From: Metallyticus violacea
Taxonomy: Eukaryota; Arthropoda; Insecta; Mantodea; Metallyticidae
Length of the DNA: 64,000 bases
Assembly: GCA_030762175.1 (NCBI GenBank)
Contig: CM060833.1
Location: forward strand, 169,274,501-169,338,500
Direction of reading: 5' to 3'
Shown here: piece by piece, positions 11,283 to 23,146 of the stretch
Numbering within the stretch: the first letter of the stretch is position 1
How the letters are laid out: each line of letters opens with the position of its first letter
Made by a program: the position numbers and the translations under genes
The notes under the pieces: generated by a model
What the model saw: the letters and a program-made list of their open reading frames with translations, nothing else
What the model was told of the DNA's origin: nothing
Databases searched by the model: none

Positions 11283-12590
11283 TGGAACCATTCCTGCCTC
11301 TTTTCTTCCTTGTAATCAACCTCATCAGCCCATAGAAATTCTTAACCAATTTCTTCTTGATAACCTAGGTCATCCTCATCTATGTCTAGTGACTATTCAA
11401 AGTCATTCTCACTGACATCAACTTCAACCATAATTTCATGGAAATCAGAGGTTTCAAAACCTCTGAAATCATATTCAATGTTTATTTCCATTAAGGAACT
11501 TAGTCCAGCTATTAGCCTCTTTATCTCCTTTCAGGGAGCCGCCAAATTTAAGATGGCTATTGTAAGCAGGCCAATTTTGAAGTGTCCTGGCTCTTCTTGC
11601 ATCTTCTTCGGTGTGTTTTTGTTCTCCAGCACAACCATAACCTCTTCCGGAAACTTGTGCTTTTACAATCTTTTGCAGGCAGCAATGACTCCCTGGTCCA
11701 TGGTTTGTATTAAAAAATTGGTGTTTGGAGGAAGGAAGATACATTTTATTCTTCCATTCCTACTAACCTGCTTTTCAGCATTAGGGTGAGTTGGTGCATT
11801 ATTTAGAAAACTGCTTTTACTTCATCAGGCAAGATTTTCAAGGTCTTTTCCTGGTAGTTTCTCACTTCAGGTATGGAGTCGCTGAAAAACCAGTCAAAAA
11901 TCTCAATAATAAACCAGGCATTTCTTGAGTAGGAATAAATTACATGCAACTGGTTCTCACATTCTTCAAAGCACAAGGCTTCATGCTTTTCCATCTTATC
12001 AGCTTAAGGAGATGTGTGTCATTGGCATTAGCGCCAAGGACTAAACTGCTCTTCTCGTTTAATTTGTGACCTGGCATGCTTGTCTCACATTTGTTTATGA
12101 GAGTATTGGGCATAGCATGATAGTATAGGCTGGTTTCATCTGTATTGTATATCTCAGACATAAGAAGGCCTTCAGATGTATAACTTCATTTATAATCTTT
12201 CTGAAGGGCTCAACTTTTTCACTGCTGGCTCTCAATGCTTCACACATGTTTGTCTGTTCATAATTCCATGGCATTTACGAAATTGACCATGCCACCCATT
12301 GCTACCCTGGAATTGGATGTGTTGTGCAACCTTAGTTTAACACCATTAGGCTGCTGTTGAACAAATCATTTTTGAAGCTCTCAGTCCCAACGCTATATTT
12401 CATGGAAAATTTAGTCAGTTTGTCTATATTTTTGCTAATGTCCAAAACTGTTAGTTTTTTTCTCCATAGATTTCACAAATATGAGCAACAGATGCATCAC
12501 TTTTCAACTGATTTATTAATTGTAGCTTCTTTGCAATCGTTAAGTTTACTAGTAACTCCAGACACATTAAGTTAACTGAAAATATGATAA
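11283..12590 (-). mobile_element. Tigger/pogo-type transposase relic
   Basis: Read right to left, the minus strand carries: an N-terminal HTH-like region (12590-12340), a CENP-B-like region with FRKCHGIMNRQ (near 12260), then the DDE domain beginning IYNTDETSLYYHAMPN (near 12150). Next come KSMKPCALKNV (near 11965), a degraded DNAP segment near 11785 and PPNTN-like then MDQG-like words near 11700. This order is that of Tigger/JRK-family DDE transposases. The catalytic D of NTDET is kept. Stops and frameshifts split it into at least four frames, so it is a pseudogene. Confidence 0.85.
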
Positions 12591-12849
12591 TTTATCAACA
12601 CCATATGATTTGCACAGCAAATCCAGCAACAGGACTGTTACGAAAGTAAAGTCAATGAATGTTCCTGGGCAAAGAAAAATTTATAAAAATCGTAGAGACT
12701 CAGATATATTGATAATTACAAAGCACTATATAGATTTACGAAACAAAATGTGTAGTGAATGTAACAGCAATTTCTGGACAACAATTAAGAAAAAGAGTTG
12801 GTGCTCTTAATGAAGAAAAAGCTAACATTTTTAGTGCTACATTGGTAAT

Positions 12850-13350
12850 GACAGGTTTCAGAGTGGAGTGACTGAAGATGGTATAAATCAAGGTATAGTA
12901 TCACATACAGTATCTGAAGTTTTGGTTATAATTGTATCTAAAGGTAACACTTGGATAAAATTTCCATGACAGCCCAAGCTCTACAGGATGCCAACATTCA
13001 GTGGCAAGATAGGTGTAATTTCCCCTATGCTATAGGGGCTGTTGACTGTATATATGTGGTTATTAAAAAGCTGTAACTTCATGGTGATGAATACATTAAT
13101 AGGAAGGGAGTAGCTAGTATCATTGTGCAAGTCATGTGCAATGCAAATGAAGAATTCACTAGTTTGAATGCCAGGTGGCCTGGTTTGGCACACAATTCTA
13201 GAATTTGGGGAAACTCTGACATATGTAGAATGATAGGCAATCTCTCTCATGCACTGCTTGGGTATCTTGGGGATGCGGGTAACACCATTGCACCATGACT
13301 TAGAACTCCCCACTGAAATCCTGAAATTATCTTACAATATATTCTTTGCA
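12850..13350 (+). mobile_element. PIF/Harbinger transposase relic 1
   Basis: The plus strand reads GVTEDGINQGIVSHTVSEVL (an HTH like that of HARBI1), then about 50 residues later a GAVDC-like motif with a Cys, HGDEYINRKGVASII in shifted frames, VMCNANEEFTSLNARWPGLA and HNSRIWGNS. This matches the order of PIF/Harbinger DDE nucleases, where the ARWPGS-HDSRI motif holds a catalytic Asp; here that position reads HNSRI (D to N). Several frameshifts. It has a different sequence from the second relic at 23898. Confidence 0.82.
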
Positions 13351-13429
13351 AAAGAGCGAAAGAAAATAACTTGCTATAGATATTTCTTTTAGATATCAAC
13401 ACCAATATTGAGTCAAGACTCCTAATTTC

Positions 13430-13790
13430 TTCAAACTAAACAGCAATTTTAACAATAACCAATTTGGATTTCAAAAAGGCATCTCTTCAACAATATCAGA
13501 ATTCATACATGTAGCTCTTTTAAATTTGAAAACAAATGAAAAAACGTATACACTATATTTCAACCTTTCTAAAGCATTCGACTGTATAAATCATAATTTT
13601 TTGATCCACAAACTGAAATGCTATAGAATAATAAAAAGCTAATCTCTTCTTATTTAAAAGATAGAAAATAATATACAAAAATTTATTATAAAAAAGAAAC
13701 AATATATTATGTTATACTTCAGACTGTAAAACTGTATGGAGTCCCATAAGGAAGTGTTTTAGGTTCATAATCATTACACATCAGATTTGT
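13430..13790 (+). mobile_element. LINE reverse transcriptase fragment
   Basis: The frame reads NQFGFQKGISSTISEF, then YFNLSKAFDCINHNFLIHKL, then GVP-GSVLGS after one stop. These are RT motifs found in Jockey-like LINEs (QYGFRKG, F-DLSKAFDCVNH-LL-KL and GVPQGS-LGP). The catalytic box FADD is missing because the fragment ends first. It is not linked to any visible LINE end. Confidence 0.85.
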
Positions 13791-15140
13791 ATGCACTAAA
13801 AATATCTAAAATATGCATGCATTTATGCTGCCAAAATCTCTAAAATATGTTCTATAATTTTGAAAACATGCAGCAAAATTGTTAACTTTAATTTATACTT
13901 TTTGGTATTTACAATGTATATTTTTCCTTAGAAATTTGGTCGTTATAATTTGATTTGCAGTATACAATGATAATTTTCTCCAAATGCTCAGTTTATGACG
14001 TTTATCAATTAACAGAAGTTTGTAAGCTGAGAAGGATCTTTCTATGTCTACAGATGTTATTGGGCAAAATTTGAAAGCACAAACTCTGGGGAAGTTTCTT
14101 CAGGAAGCATTATGTTTTTACCTTGAAGTTTTTCCAGGAGAAACTAATTAAACTAATTAAATTTAAGCATTAAATCATTAAAATGGAACAGTATCATTCA
14201 TATCCTTTTTATCAGTTTAGTATTGCTGACAAGATGCCCATATGTTTATATTAGACAGAAATAGGGGAAAAATTTTCCATTAAGAGAAACAGGGAATGAA
14301 AAGCTTAGAATAAGTTGTTACAGCCATGTTGTTCACAAGCAAAACCTTTGCTTAGTTATTTATTTGTAACAATTAAAATAATATCTCAGCTAGTGCTTTG
14401 GAAAATTGCCAACAGTAGAAATGTAAATGAGAAGAGCAACTTGAACTTTGTGATTACTAAAGAATGAATGGGAGAAATCAGTACCTCAAAACGACTTAAA
14501 ATGCAAAATGTTTTTTGTACACATTATGAAAATTGAAAGATAAGTTAAATATTCCCCAAAAGAAAGACATTTGTTTATTTAGAGATAGTACTATAAATAA
14601 TGCAACAAAAAGAAAAACCTTACTGTGGAGCTGTAAATCAATATAAATTGTGTTTTAATACAAATGGATCTCTAATGTTTGGAATGTCTTACCCCTTTTC
14701 TTGTCATGTGACTTTTTAAAAGGGTATACCATTTTGATAAATCAGTGCAATTTATTTAATATTACAAAGCTTACCAGTTCCAAAAAATGTTGTATTGACA
14801 GATTCTAGAATTAGATTCAGGTAATAGTTGGAGCACAATATTCAAAATATTTCAAAATACTAGAGTGCAAAATGATGCTATACCAAGAAAATGAATTTAT
14901 AATCCTTTAGGTAATCAAGGGTACAGAAGCATGGAAATCTTTGATCTGATACAGTGAAATGCTGATATCTCCATCTGGTTACTCCTCAGAATAGAAATGT
15001 AGACAGCAGACCACCCCTCCCCATAGTGGAAAAGTTGAAATAGGCAGCTAGTAGTAAACTTTCATTTTGGTAAATAATCTCTTGCAAGTCAAACTACTTA
15101 AAAACATTCTTTCTGGCCTCACTTACTAGAGATTTTATTC
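13791..15140. other. Unassigned AT-rich DNA
   Basis: No coding exon or repeat edge is recognised. Confidence 0.4.
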
Positions 15141-15142
15141 AG

Positions 15143-15176
15143 GATATGTTTTGTGAACCTGTGTCCACATTCTCAG
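15143..15176 (-). ncRNA. Hammerhead-like motif, degraded
   Basis: On the minus strand: CTGAGAA, stem II (TGTGGA to TTCACA), then AAACATAT. The order and the stem II sequence match the motif at 2922-2958, but the core has changes (G8 to A) and the helix III palindrome is broken. Probably an old inactive copy. Confidence 0.5.
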
Positions 15177-15760
15177 CCTGTTAAACGATTGTTGGTTTAT
15201 TTGTTGAAGTTGAGTTAAGATGTCAGAGTTGGCTCTGGTGGTCTTGCAATAAATTTCAATAAAGAGCTGTGTGCTTCCAAGATGTCAAAATTTATCAGAT
15301 GTTGCTCATGTTTTTTTAGTAAATCGTTTCTCAAATGTTTTATTCCTTGGGTTGTTGAACTGCTTTTATTAGCATGATGCTTTTTTCTGACTCATCGTTT
15401 TCATCCAAAAATGTAATACTACTGCTGATTTTTTTTATTTGCTTATAACAGATGTGTCTCCTATATTCCTTCAACCTTATGCTTATATTTCTCTTTGTTT
15501 TTCCTATATAGAATTTTTCTACAATCCTAATAATTAATCTGGTAAATTCCAGATTATTCTCCTTGGATATAGTGCTAAAATATTGTAATTTTTTAACGTT
15601 TTTTAAATTTATGATTGGTACTGGGTGATAAGTAAATTGTTTAATTTTTTTTAATTAGTGTATTATACAAATTAATGATTTGTATAAATCTTTTTTGTTT
15701 ATGAAATTTATTTTGGGGGGGTTGATCAACTTTTTGTCAAATCTAATTGTGGGTTCTACT

Positions 15761-15982
15761 TTCTTCTTCTTCTTCTTCTTCTTCTTCTTCTTCTTCTTCT
15801 TCTTCTTCTTCTTCTTCTTCTTCTTCTTCTTCTTCTCCTTCTTCTCCTTCTCGTCCTCCTCTGTCTCCATCTCCTCCTTCTTCTTCTCCTTCTTCTCCTT
15901 CTCGTCCTCCTCTGTCTCCATCTCCTCCTCCTCCTCCTCCTCCTTCTTCTTCTTCTTCTTCTTCTTCTTCTTCTTCTTCTTC
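15761..15982. repeat. Polypyrimidine (CTT/CTC)n tract with internal duplication
   Basis: About 220 bp of almost pure pyrimidine on the plus strand. It begins with about 24 CTT units; a unit of about 54 bp, containing CTCGTCCTCCTCTGTCTCC, then appears twice, followed by CTC and CTT runs. The long poly-Ser, poly-Lys and poly-Phe frames here are artefacts. Confidence 0.97.
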
Positions 15983-16263
15983 ACTAGTCTGTATATCATG
16001 CTGTTAAATGCTGCTTCTTTATGTGATCCAGGATTGAAACTTGTACTTCAATATAATTGTCTGTGCATGCTTTTTCTATAGATGGCAAATTTAAGTTTAT
16101 TATAACATTTCATTGTCTTGGGATCTAAAAATAGCAATATATTTTCTGCTTCTTTTTGACAGTGAATAATAGGTCCTTGTAAGTTTAAAAGTTGTAAGGG
16201 GCATCTTCCACATGAGGTGTATTGTGGCAAATATTTAGTCTGTATATATTGGTACCAAACTTA

Positions 16264-16581
16264 GCAAATGTTTTTTTTTTTTTTTTTTTTTTTAAAGGAC
16301 GCTCTTTAACATCTCAGGTCCTCATCGTCCCATTCAATTCAGGGCGTGAAACGGCCGACAAATTTTGCTCAGAGGCCTCTGTTTCAGGCTTGAGGTTCTT
16401 TTACGTGCCGTAAATGTACGACACGGGACCCACGGCTTTACTTCCCTTCCGAAGGAAGCCATACTTAGGATTTTTACGCCCGAAAAAACCCATCGGTCCT
16501 GGCCGGGTTCGAACCCGCGATCTTGGGTTAGGAGGCAAGTATGGTAACCACTACACCACCAGGACCGACTTTTGCAAATGT
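16264..16581 (-). repeat. SINE1 copy with poly-T end and short target-site duplication
   Basis: Minus-strand SINE1, body about 16272-16573. Its tail appears as a run of more than 20 T at the left instead of the AAATA repeat. The flanking repeat GCAAATGT is found at 16264-16271 and 16574-16581. The tRNA-like head with GGGTTCGAACCC is intact at its right end. Confidence 0.9.
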
Positions 16582-16922
16582 GGGGAAAGGCCTGTAGTGA
16601 TGTGCATTTCAATATTGCTGACGAACAGGTTGGCTAAGAAAGGTGATACCCATTACTAGTCCTGGTTTTGTTTGAAGATTTTGTCATCAAATACAAAAAA
16701 TGCTTAATTTAGCACATTTTAGTGAGATTTATGTTATCTTTGATGTGCTCCTTGGTTTGAGTGGTTGATTGTAACTATTTGTTTATAAAATAGAATAATT
16801 TCTTTTGTGGTATACTAAGAAGCAAGGCCTAGACATCAAATGAAACCAATATGTCATTCGGTGACAATTTTGCATATCAGGTCCACAGAGTTTAAACTTA
16901 AGTTATCGAATTCAGGTACTGA

Positions 16923-17586
16923 ATGAAAATAGAACTACAAAAAATAAAGGTCAATAATCCATCTTTAGCTAGAATATATGGTCTTCTGAAAATGTGCAAA
17001 CCTGGAAGAATTATGAGTGCAGCAACTAAATATCCCAATCTGCCTACCACTTTAAAAATTGATTATCAAAACTGTTTCATTCACTACCTAAATTCAATAG
17101 CTTAAGTTTAAAAAATAAACCAGATTTCAGAACAAAGAGAAATAATTTGGAATTTACCATATTAATTGTCAGGATTGTCAAAAAATCTATGTAGGAAAAA
17201 CAAAGAGAAATATAAATATATATGATTAAAAGGAGCATTAGAAAAGCATCCATTACAAGCAAATAAAAAAATCGGCAGTAGCATCATATTTTTTAAATAA
17301 AAACCATGAGATAGAAAAACGCACCAAGTTATTAAATATAGTTCAACAACCAAAGAAATTAAACATATTGGAAAGAATGTACATAAAACGTACTCAAGCT
17401 ACACCTAATGAATTTTGACATCCCAGAAAAGACAGTTCTTTATTCAAGTTTATCTCAAGGCCACCAAAGTCAACTAAAAAACAAATCAACTCAACTTCAA
17501 CAAACAATTCAACAGCTGTGTAACAGCTGTTAAATGTGGGCAAAGGTCCGCAAAACATGTTATGAGTAAATCTCTTGTAAGTGTAG

Positions 17587-17624
<38 letters not shown>

Positions 17625-17640
17625 TTTAAAATAGTTCAAC
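16923..17640 (+). mobile_element. Penelope-like element fragment (RT N-terminal part joined to GIY-YIG end)
   Basis: The first part (16930-17060) encodes SLARIYGLLKMCKPG, which matches the PLE reverse transcriptase motif PRIYGLPKIHKPG. The catalytic palm is missing. From about 17140 the frames read INCQDCQK-YVGKTKRN (GIY-YIG with a CX2C pair), then the EHL and NKNHEIE-like region, ending near 17480. A hammerhead-like motif follows at 17527-17561 and a T run at 17591-17623. This is an internally deleted copy. GIY-YIG is the endonuclease that nicks target DNA for PLE integration. Confidence 0.8.
17527..17561 (+). ncRNA. Hammerhead-like motif at the 3' end of a PLE fragment
   Basis: Order: CTGTTAA (degraded CUGANGA), stem II TGTGGG / CCGCA, AAAACATGTT. 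The downstream words GAGTAAATCTC and GTAAGTG also follow the minus-strand motif at 2922, so both are the same family. Its place just after the GIY-YIG frame ties the family to PLEs. Confidence 0.55.
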
Positions 17641-17835
17641 TCATAAGAGATTATTAATAAATGCTTCACTGTGTTAAATTCCAAATTTCATTAATATTGA
17701 CATTTCTCATTTATCATGATAGTTGCTTAAAATCACAAAACACAAGGTGGCATTGTCATAAAACAGGATTTATATTGTAAGAAATAGCGTGAGATTAGAA
17801 TTAAATTGACACATACACAACATATATGTCACTGT

Positions 17836-17839
<4 letters not shown>

Positions 17840-17873
<34 letters not shown>

Positions 17874-17883
17874 TATATATATA
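17840..17883. repeat. (TA)n microsatellite
   Basis: About 22 AT units with one interruption. Confidence 0.97.
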
Positions 17884-18308
17884 CCAAGGGTGCCAAAAAA
17901 TGTATACACATTTTCACAGTTGATATTTATTTAATATATTTCAAAATTGGACTGAAAAACAACAGTAATGTATAGTATGATGTTCTGTAAACAAACCTGA
18001 CTTACATGCATTATGATAGCATTGCTATGTGAGAGGTAAATCAACAATGAACAAATGAAGCGAAGATTATCATGTGATGTTCTGTAAAAAGATGCGACTC
18101 ACATTATATTATGCTAGCATTGCTACAACAAAATAAAGCCAAGATTATCATTTGAACAGCTGAAATTAATTTTATGATCTTTTAGATGGGGAGGAAAAAA
18201 TGGAATATTATATGGTTATTTAAATTAAATCTCTTTTGCTATTTGCTTGATGATGTATGCAATTAGATGAGGAGTGTATAGCAGTGTTTTGTTTTGTTAC
18301 ATTTGCAG

Positions 18309-19328
18309 CTCCTTGACCTTGGCATGGAGACAGGGCATGCAGTTTGCAGGGTGAGCACTTCAGCATCTTACTACGCAACCTCTGCCTCAGTTTCTAACTC
18401 TACATCAGCCACATCTAATCAACAGTTAAGAGTTGTCGTCAGGTCAGCTTTACCTTTGGACTACTTCATCCGCCTCAGCAGGGGCATGAACATGGGTCAG
18501 AAGATATCAGGTGGTTCCAAGACAGTGAATCGTGAAAGTCCACAGTCATTCAAACCACTCATTCCTCCTGAACTGGCACAGCACTTTGCTCGTCCCTCTC
18601 GACTTGATATTTTGTTGGACATGCCCCCTGCCAATAGAGATTGTCAGATTAAACATGCATGGAATGCTGAAGATCGTTCACAAAACATCTTCATTAAAGA
18701 TGAAGATAAGCTTACATTCCAAAGACACCCAGTAGCTCAAAGTACAGACTGCATACGAGGCAAAATAGGATTTACCAAGGGTCTGCATGTGTGGGAAGTT
18801 TATTGGTCTACTAGACAGAGAGGAACTCATGCAGTGGTGGGAGTAGCAACACGAGATGCTCCACTTCATGCTGTGGGTTATCAAAGTCTAGTAGGGAGCA
18901 ATGACCAATCCTGGGGTTGGGATCTTGGACGTAATAAGCTGTATCATGATTCAAAGAATACTTGTAGTGTCACATATCCAGTTCTACTTAGGCCAGATGA
19001 GACTTTTGTTGTTCCAGATAAATTTTTTGTGATTCTGGATATGGATGGTGGAACATTGTCATTTATGGTAAATGGCCAGTATCTAGGTGTAGCATTTCAA
19101 GGCCTTAAAGGATATAAGTTATATCCAATTGTAAGCACTGTATGGGGTCATTGTGAAATAACCATGAAGTATATAGGAGGTTTGGAGCCAGGTCCTTTGT
19201 CCCTAATGGATTCTTGTAGATGGGTAATCCGCCAACATATTGGTGCACACCAAACTGAAGAATGCATTTTGAGTTTAAATCTGCCACGAGTAATGAAAGA
19301 TTACCTTCTGTACAGAGACTCAAGATAA
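18309..19328 (+). CDS. gus: SPSB1/4-type SPRY and SOCS-box protein (gustavus orthologue)
   Basis: Family role: SPSB/gustavus proteins are substrate receptors of Cullin5 (or Cullin2) E3 ligases. The SPRY domain binds short (D/E)(I/L)NNN-type peptides (Vasa in flies), and the SOCS box binds Elongin B/C. Seen here: an acceptor (ACATTTGCAG) ends at 18308 and the frame runs unbroken to TAA at 19326-19328. From ATG 18492 ([12 protein letters not shown], the family's usual start) the protein has 278 residues, normal length. The SPRY part spans about residues 55-230, with [14 protein letters not shown], [23 protein letters not shown] and VWGHCEI motifs. The SOCS box is at about 235-278: LMDSCRW (BC box, where flies have LMDLCRR) and [13 protein letters not shown]. 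An in-frame ATG at 18324 would add a Ser/Thr-rich 56-residue extension containing [11 protein letters not shown]. No intron lies before the SOCS box. The 5' exon is not found. Confidence 0.96.
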   Translation, partial: LLDLGMETGHAVCRVSTSASYYATSASVSNSTSATSNQQLRVVVRSALPLDYFIRLSRGMNMGQKISGGSKTVNRESPQSFKPLIPPELAQHFARPSRLDILLDMPPANRDCQIKHAWNAEDRSQNIFIKDEDKLTFQRHPVAQSTDCIRGKIGFTKGLHVWEVYWSTRQRGTHAVVGVATRDAPLHAVGYQSLVGSNDQSWGWDLGRNKLYHDSKNTCSVTYPVLLRPDETFVVPDKFFVILDMDGGTLSFMVNGQYLGVAFQGLKGYKLYPIVSTVWGHCEITMKYIGGLEPGPLSLMDSCRWVIRQHIGAHQTEECILSLNLPRVMKDYLLYRDSR

Positions 19329-19990
19329 CATAACAGTCTGCAAAGTTTTTGTAAGATATCTCAGTACATTTGATGCCATGTACTCAGGGCTTCCCACTAG
19401 TAGACTCTATGTAATTAATGGTACAACTCTCCTTGCCACTTGTTTAAGAAAGACGACTACTACTAGTAAGAACTGAAGGTCTGACTGTGTTTTTGGACAA
19501 TTTTAAATCTGTTCCCATTTCTGTTTCAGTGTTTTTGCTGAGCAGTGCTAGCTTATATGTCCTTGTTGACAATAACACTTATATGGATACTAATCTTTTA
19601 AACTGTGAATGATGTACTGTTTTGTAAATCCAGTCATGTACTTTATTTTACTGTTACTTTTTATATTAAATGTAGTGCATGCCATTGTTTAAAATAGCTT
19701 TAAGTGACATAGGTTACTGATCCAGCATTACAAATGAGACTGCTGCTGCTTTCTTCCATATTTAAATAGTATGAATAAAAGAAAAGAACTACAAATGAGG
19801 AACGCACAGAAAATAGAAAATCATCATTCAGTGCTGAGAATATTTTTAGATGGCATCTGGTTTTCGTAAGCTGTGTACATGCTTTTAACCTACAGATTTG
19901 AAGTAAGAAAAAATGTAAAAACAGAATGTCAGGTTTTAAAAAAATTGTTGTAAGCATGCAGAAATTTCTAATTCTAATTAAAATAAATGT
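19329..19990 (+). promoter_or_regulatory. Likely 3' UTR of the SPSB/gustavus gene with poly(A) signals
   Basis: After the stop codon, AATAAA hexamers occur at about 19774-19779 and 19982-19987, either of which could direct 3' processing. No genomic A tail or flanking direct repeat is seen, which argues against a recent processed retrocopy despite the single-exon coding region. Confidence 0.5.
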
Positions 19991-21700
19991 GTAGCCTGTT
20001 CATTTACTTTTTTTCTTCTTAAAATGCCATTTTATGAACCAAAAATATACATGCATGTATTCATCATTGGTAAAATAATGGTGCAGAATAAGTCAGTCAG
20101 TGTTATACATTATTGTTGAAGATGGCAATATTTTGCAAAGGGAGAAGCAGGAAAAAGTAGAAGTATGGCATAGGTTATCTGCCTTGGCTTCATTGTTAGC
20201 CATTTATGTTTCAGGCTACAAAAGATCAAAAGCTTTCAGCTGAACTGCATATATTCGTTTTAAAGAAATGATGACCACATGATTGAGATTAAGCTGATGT
20301 AAGAAAACTTTCATTCAACTGTTCCCAGGTACTAAGTTCACCATGTGGACAAACTATCAACAATTTAAATAAAAGGTTAAAGCTGATAGGTTCTGTAGCT
20401 TATTTACCATGCTGTGGCCACCCAAAATCAGTAATTACAGAGAGCCAAATGCAAATTGTTGCAGGGCAATTTTTTCATTCATCTCAAAAATTAGTAAAAT
20501 AAGTTCTAAGGAACTAGAAATCTCTAATTTAAGAAAATATTAAAAAGGAGACATATGAAACCTTATTGGCCAGCATTGGTACATGCTCTACACAAGGACA
20601 ATCCATGTAAGGTTTAAATTCTGTTAAGGGTATGTGGTTTGGAATCAATGTGATCGTAACTTTTATAAGCATTTTTTATCTAAAGAGGCATCTTTTAAGT
20701 TGAATGGAAGAATTAACAGACATAATTGTGTCCATTGAGCCTCGGAAAATTAATGGGCTGTAATTAACAAGGAATTGCATATTACTGGGAGTAGAGTTTG
20801 GGCAAGCACATGCCCCTAATGTTTCATTGGGATTGAAATGCAAAAAAGGACTTGCAAATGATAAGAGAATTTATGCCATAGTTAAATAGCTGTGCTTTTC
20901 AGGTACTGAGAAGAAACCTCATTGGACAATTTGATAAAGTACCATGGATTAAATGAATGTGCATTTTTTGGCAAATAATTAAAATGCATACAGTTACTGG
21001 GATCATCGAAACTCAATGTGGGAAAAAAGTAAAAACGGACTAGCATTAAAGGGATTTCATTGAATAACAATTTGAAAATGTTGTTAGTAATAATGGTGTT
21101 TTTTGTGACAGATATATAAATCAGTGTTTGAATGATGTTTCAAATGTATAGATAACAGTTAGGATGCTTTTGAAGACCTATCACTTCTAAAATATTAATT
21201 TTGCATACACAGGTTTCATGACTTACGAATTATGGAAAATGACATCTTTATGTATCAATAATGTTTACAATAATTTGCAGGTGACCTTGCAACCTGATGT
21301 TTAACTGATTTAAGTGTTCAATATATCTCAGAGAAATGCAAGGTCACCTACACAGTTCTTCAATTATCACTTCCTAGTTGGAAGGAAAAAATTGTTTTGG
21401 TAATATTTATAATTCCATCATTTTTAAAATATTAAATAACAAGAAAGTCCATGTAAAACCAGCAATGATACCATGTGGGTCAAAGAAATGTCACAACTTT
21501 ACCATTTTACTTAGCCATCTGACATCACAGAAGTATTTCAAACTTCAGCAGATTCCTGAACTGTTGATGTTTGAGTGCATTGCATTTAATGTTATTTACG
21601 ACAATGATAGTTGCATCCTTGACAGAGTTTAGCATTCCTTATTTGACTCAAAGAGTTCTTGAGTAAAAGACAGTGCGATGTGACCAAATTATTTAAAATT
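19991..21700. other. Unassigned DNA between genes
   Basis: No exon, RNA gene or repeat edge is recognised. Open frames are below about 85 codons and unmatched. Confidence 0.4.
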
Positions 21701-21754
21701 CCTTTTTCTTCTAGGAAATTTTTAATCTACCAACCAGACCCTTTTGTTCACCTA

Positions 21755-22320
21755 TCATTCTTTTGTGCCGTTTGTTGCTATGAATACTAATTTTGACCAT
21801 TCCAATCCATGGAATTCGACAAATACTGGTAAAGTGTAAAACATCAGTATGCTAACTTGACATTGTAAAGGAAGCAAATTCAGTAGATATTCTTGTACAT
21901 TAAAGTTTTCATCAATGTCACTATTAAATATGGACAATTGCACTGTATCTTTGATGTTCCCTCTTTTGTCCATGGCATGGAAATAAAAGTTTTCAGTTTC
22001 TCATCCATTTGTTGTGTTACATCGGCAGACATGAGTTCAATGTTCTTAACAACAGTTTGGCGAGACATGTAATATTTCAAAATGAGGAGCCTTTTGTGGG
22101 CATAGAATCTCAGGCACCTTAGTTACACTTGTTTGTATAAATTCTCTCTACAAATATGGTTTAAGTACCTTGGCAACCTTCCATGCTACAAAATAAGTGG
22201 TATAACTTCTACTCTTTATCATAGTTTGTGTAGTGGTAATGTGCATCTGTGAGCTTCAGCAATCTTTTGGCTCTTTCTAGACCTATAAACAGAATATGCT
22301 ATCTTGTAGGAAGCAGTTGA
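21755..22320 (-). mobile_element. hAT transposase relic (GTF2IRD2-like type)
   Basis: Read right to left on the minus strand: KVAKVLKPYL, then EFIQTSVTKVPEILCPQK, MSRQTVVKNIELMSADV, GNIKDTVQLSIFNSDIDENF and LEWSKLVFIATNGTKE. This is the order of hAT transposases of the GTF2IRD2/ZMYM-like group: SLSRNTVAERI-like helix, the ESTDI-DTAQL motif near the first catalytic Asp, and the second at TTDGAP. Here the motifs read KRGNIKDTVQL and ATNGTKE, so both catalytic Asp motifs are altered. Several stops and shifts. Confidence 0.85.
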
Positions 22321-23000
22321 ACAAATAAGAAATCATAACAAATTACATTTACTAGCACATTATAAGATTCTACCGTGTAATGTAGTGTATTTTGGATTAC
22401 AGTGTATAATGCTGTTATACATTCATCTTACTGTTCTTAATTATACTTTCGAACAAATAAGGCACTTTGTATTCACTAAAGCAAAATTCTTTCCCCCGTG
22501 TTGCACAAAACTCCTCTTTGTTGAGATAGCTGGTTTTGATGACATGCCAGTGCGCTGATGCAATCACTTATGTTTATTGAAACAGGTTGACAGTGCGTCC
22601 GTATGCCAGTAGGAGTGCAGAGCTGACATTCTTATGTAAACAGTTACTTTTCACCATATCTGTCTTGGGGGATCGACTTCTTGGAATCTGGACACCATTT
22701 CTTAACGGTTCTTACAGGCACTATTAATGATTGTGAATCTGCTAGAAAAGCCTCTGCAGTAGCTTATGACACATCATTGAATATATCTAGATTGTGCTAC
22801 CTGCTCATTTTGACCAAGATGTGCAAGTGCTTATCAAATATCACAAGTCCCCGTTGGACAGGCCACAGTGGGGCTATACTTTGACCCCGGACCTCACACC
22901 TATAGATTGATTTTTTTATAGGACGTTTAATATCAACAGTTCATCGCATAAGACTACATGATGTTGAACATTTCTGCAGATACAGTGCTTGCCAGGAGGT
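22321..23000. other. Unassigned DNA; weakly repeat-like
   Basis: Base composition rises in GC around 22550-22900 relative to its flanks, as in many local transposon relics, but no transposase motif was recognised. Confidence 0.35.
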
Positions 23001-23112
23001 AATGCCCTCAGATAGTGGTGTACTGAACGAAGGCTTTGTCACTGCATTTGTGTTGGGGCAAGATCAACAGAAGTGACGATAAAGAATTCTTATTGCTTAA
23101 TGTGGAACTGTG

Positions 23113-23146
23113 CTGATGATAAAGGCAACAGCCTTCGAAACATGTC
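23113..23146 (+). ncRNA. Hammerhead ribozyme motif with intact core
   Basis: CTGATGA at 23113-23119, stem II AAAGGC-AACA-GCCTT, GAAA at 23137-23140, then the palindrome ACATGT (23140-23145) and C17. All core positions fit the CUGANGA/GAAA/GUC consensus. The flank CAAGTAAATGGAA-AAAACTAGTGAAATTTGAG recurs (in parts) at 33705-33745, so the two are copies of one repeat. Stem I pairing is weak here. Confidence 0.72.

Noticed and set aside
15655..16081. Open frames of 86-133 codons of poly-Ser, poly-Lys/Glu or poly-Phe on both strands
   Set aside because: They are produced by the CTT/CTC tract; no start context, splice sites or conserved flank.
18309..19328. SPSB gene as a processed pseudogene
   Set aside because: Frame intact over full length, family core motifs kept, an acceptor lies upstream, and there is no A tail or flanking duplication.
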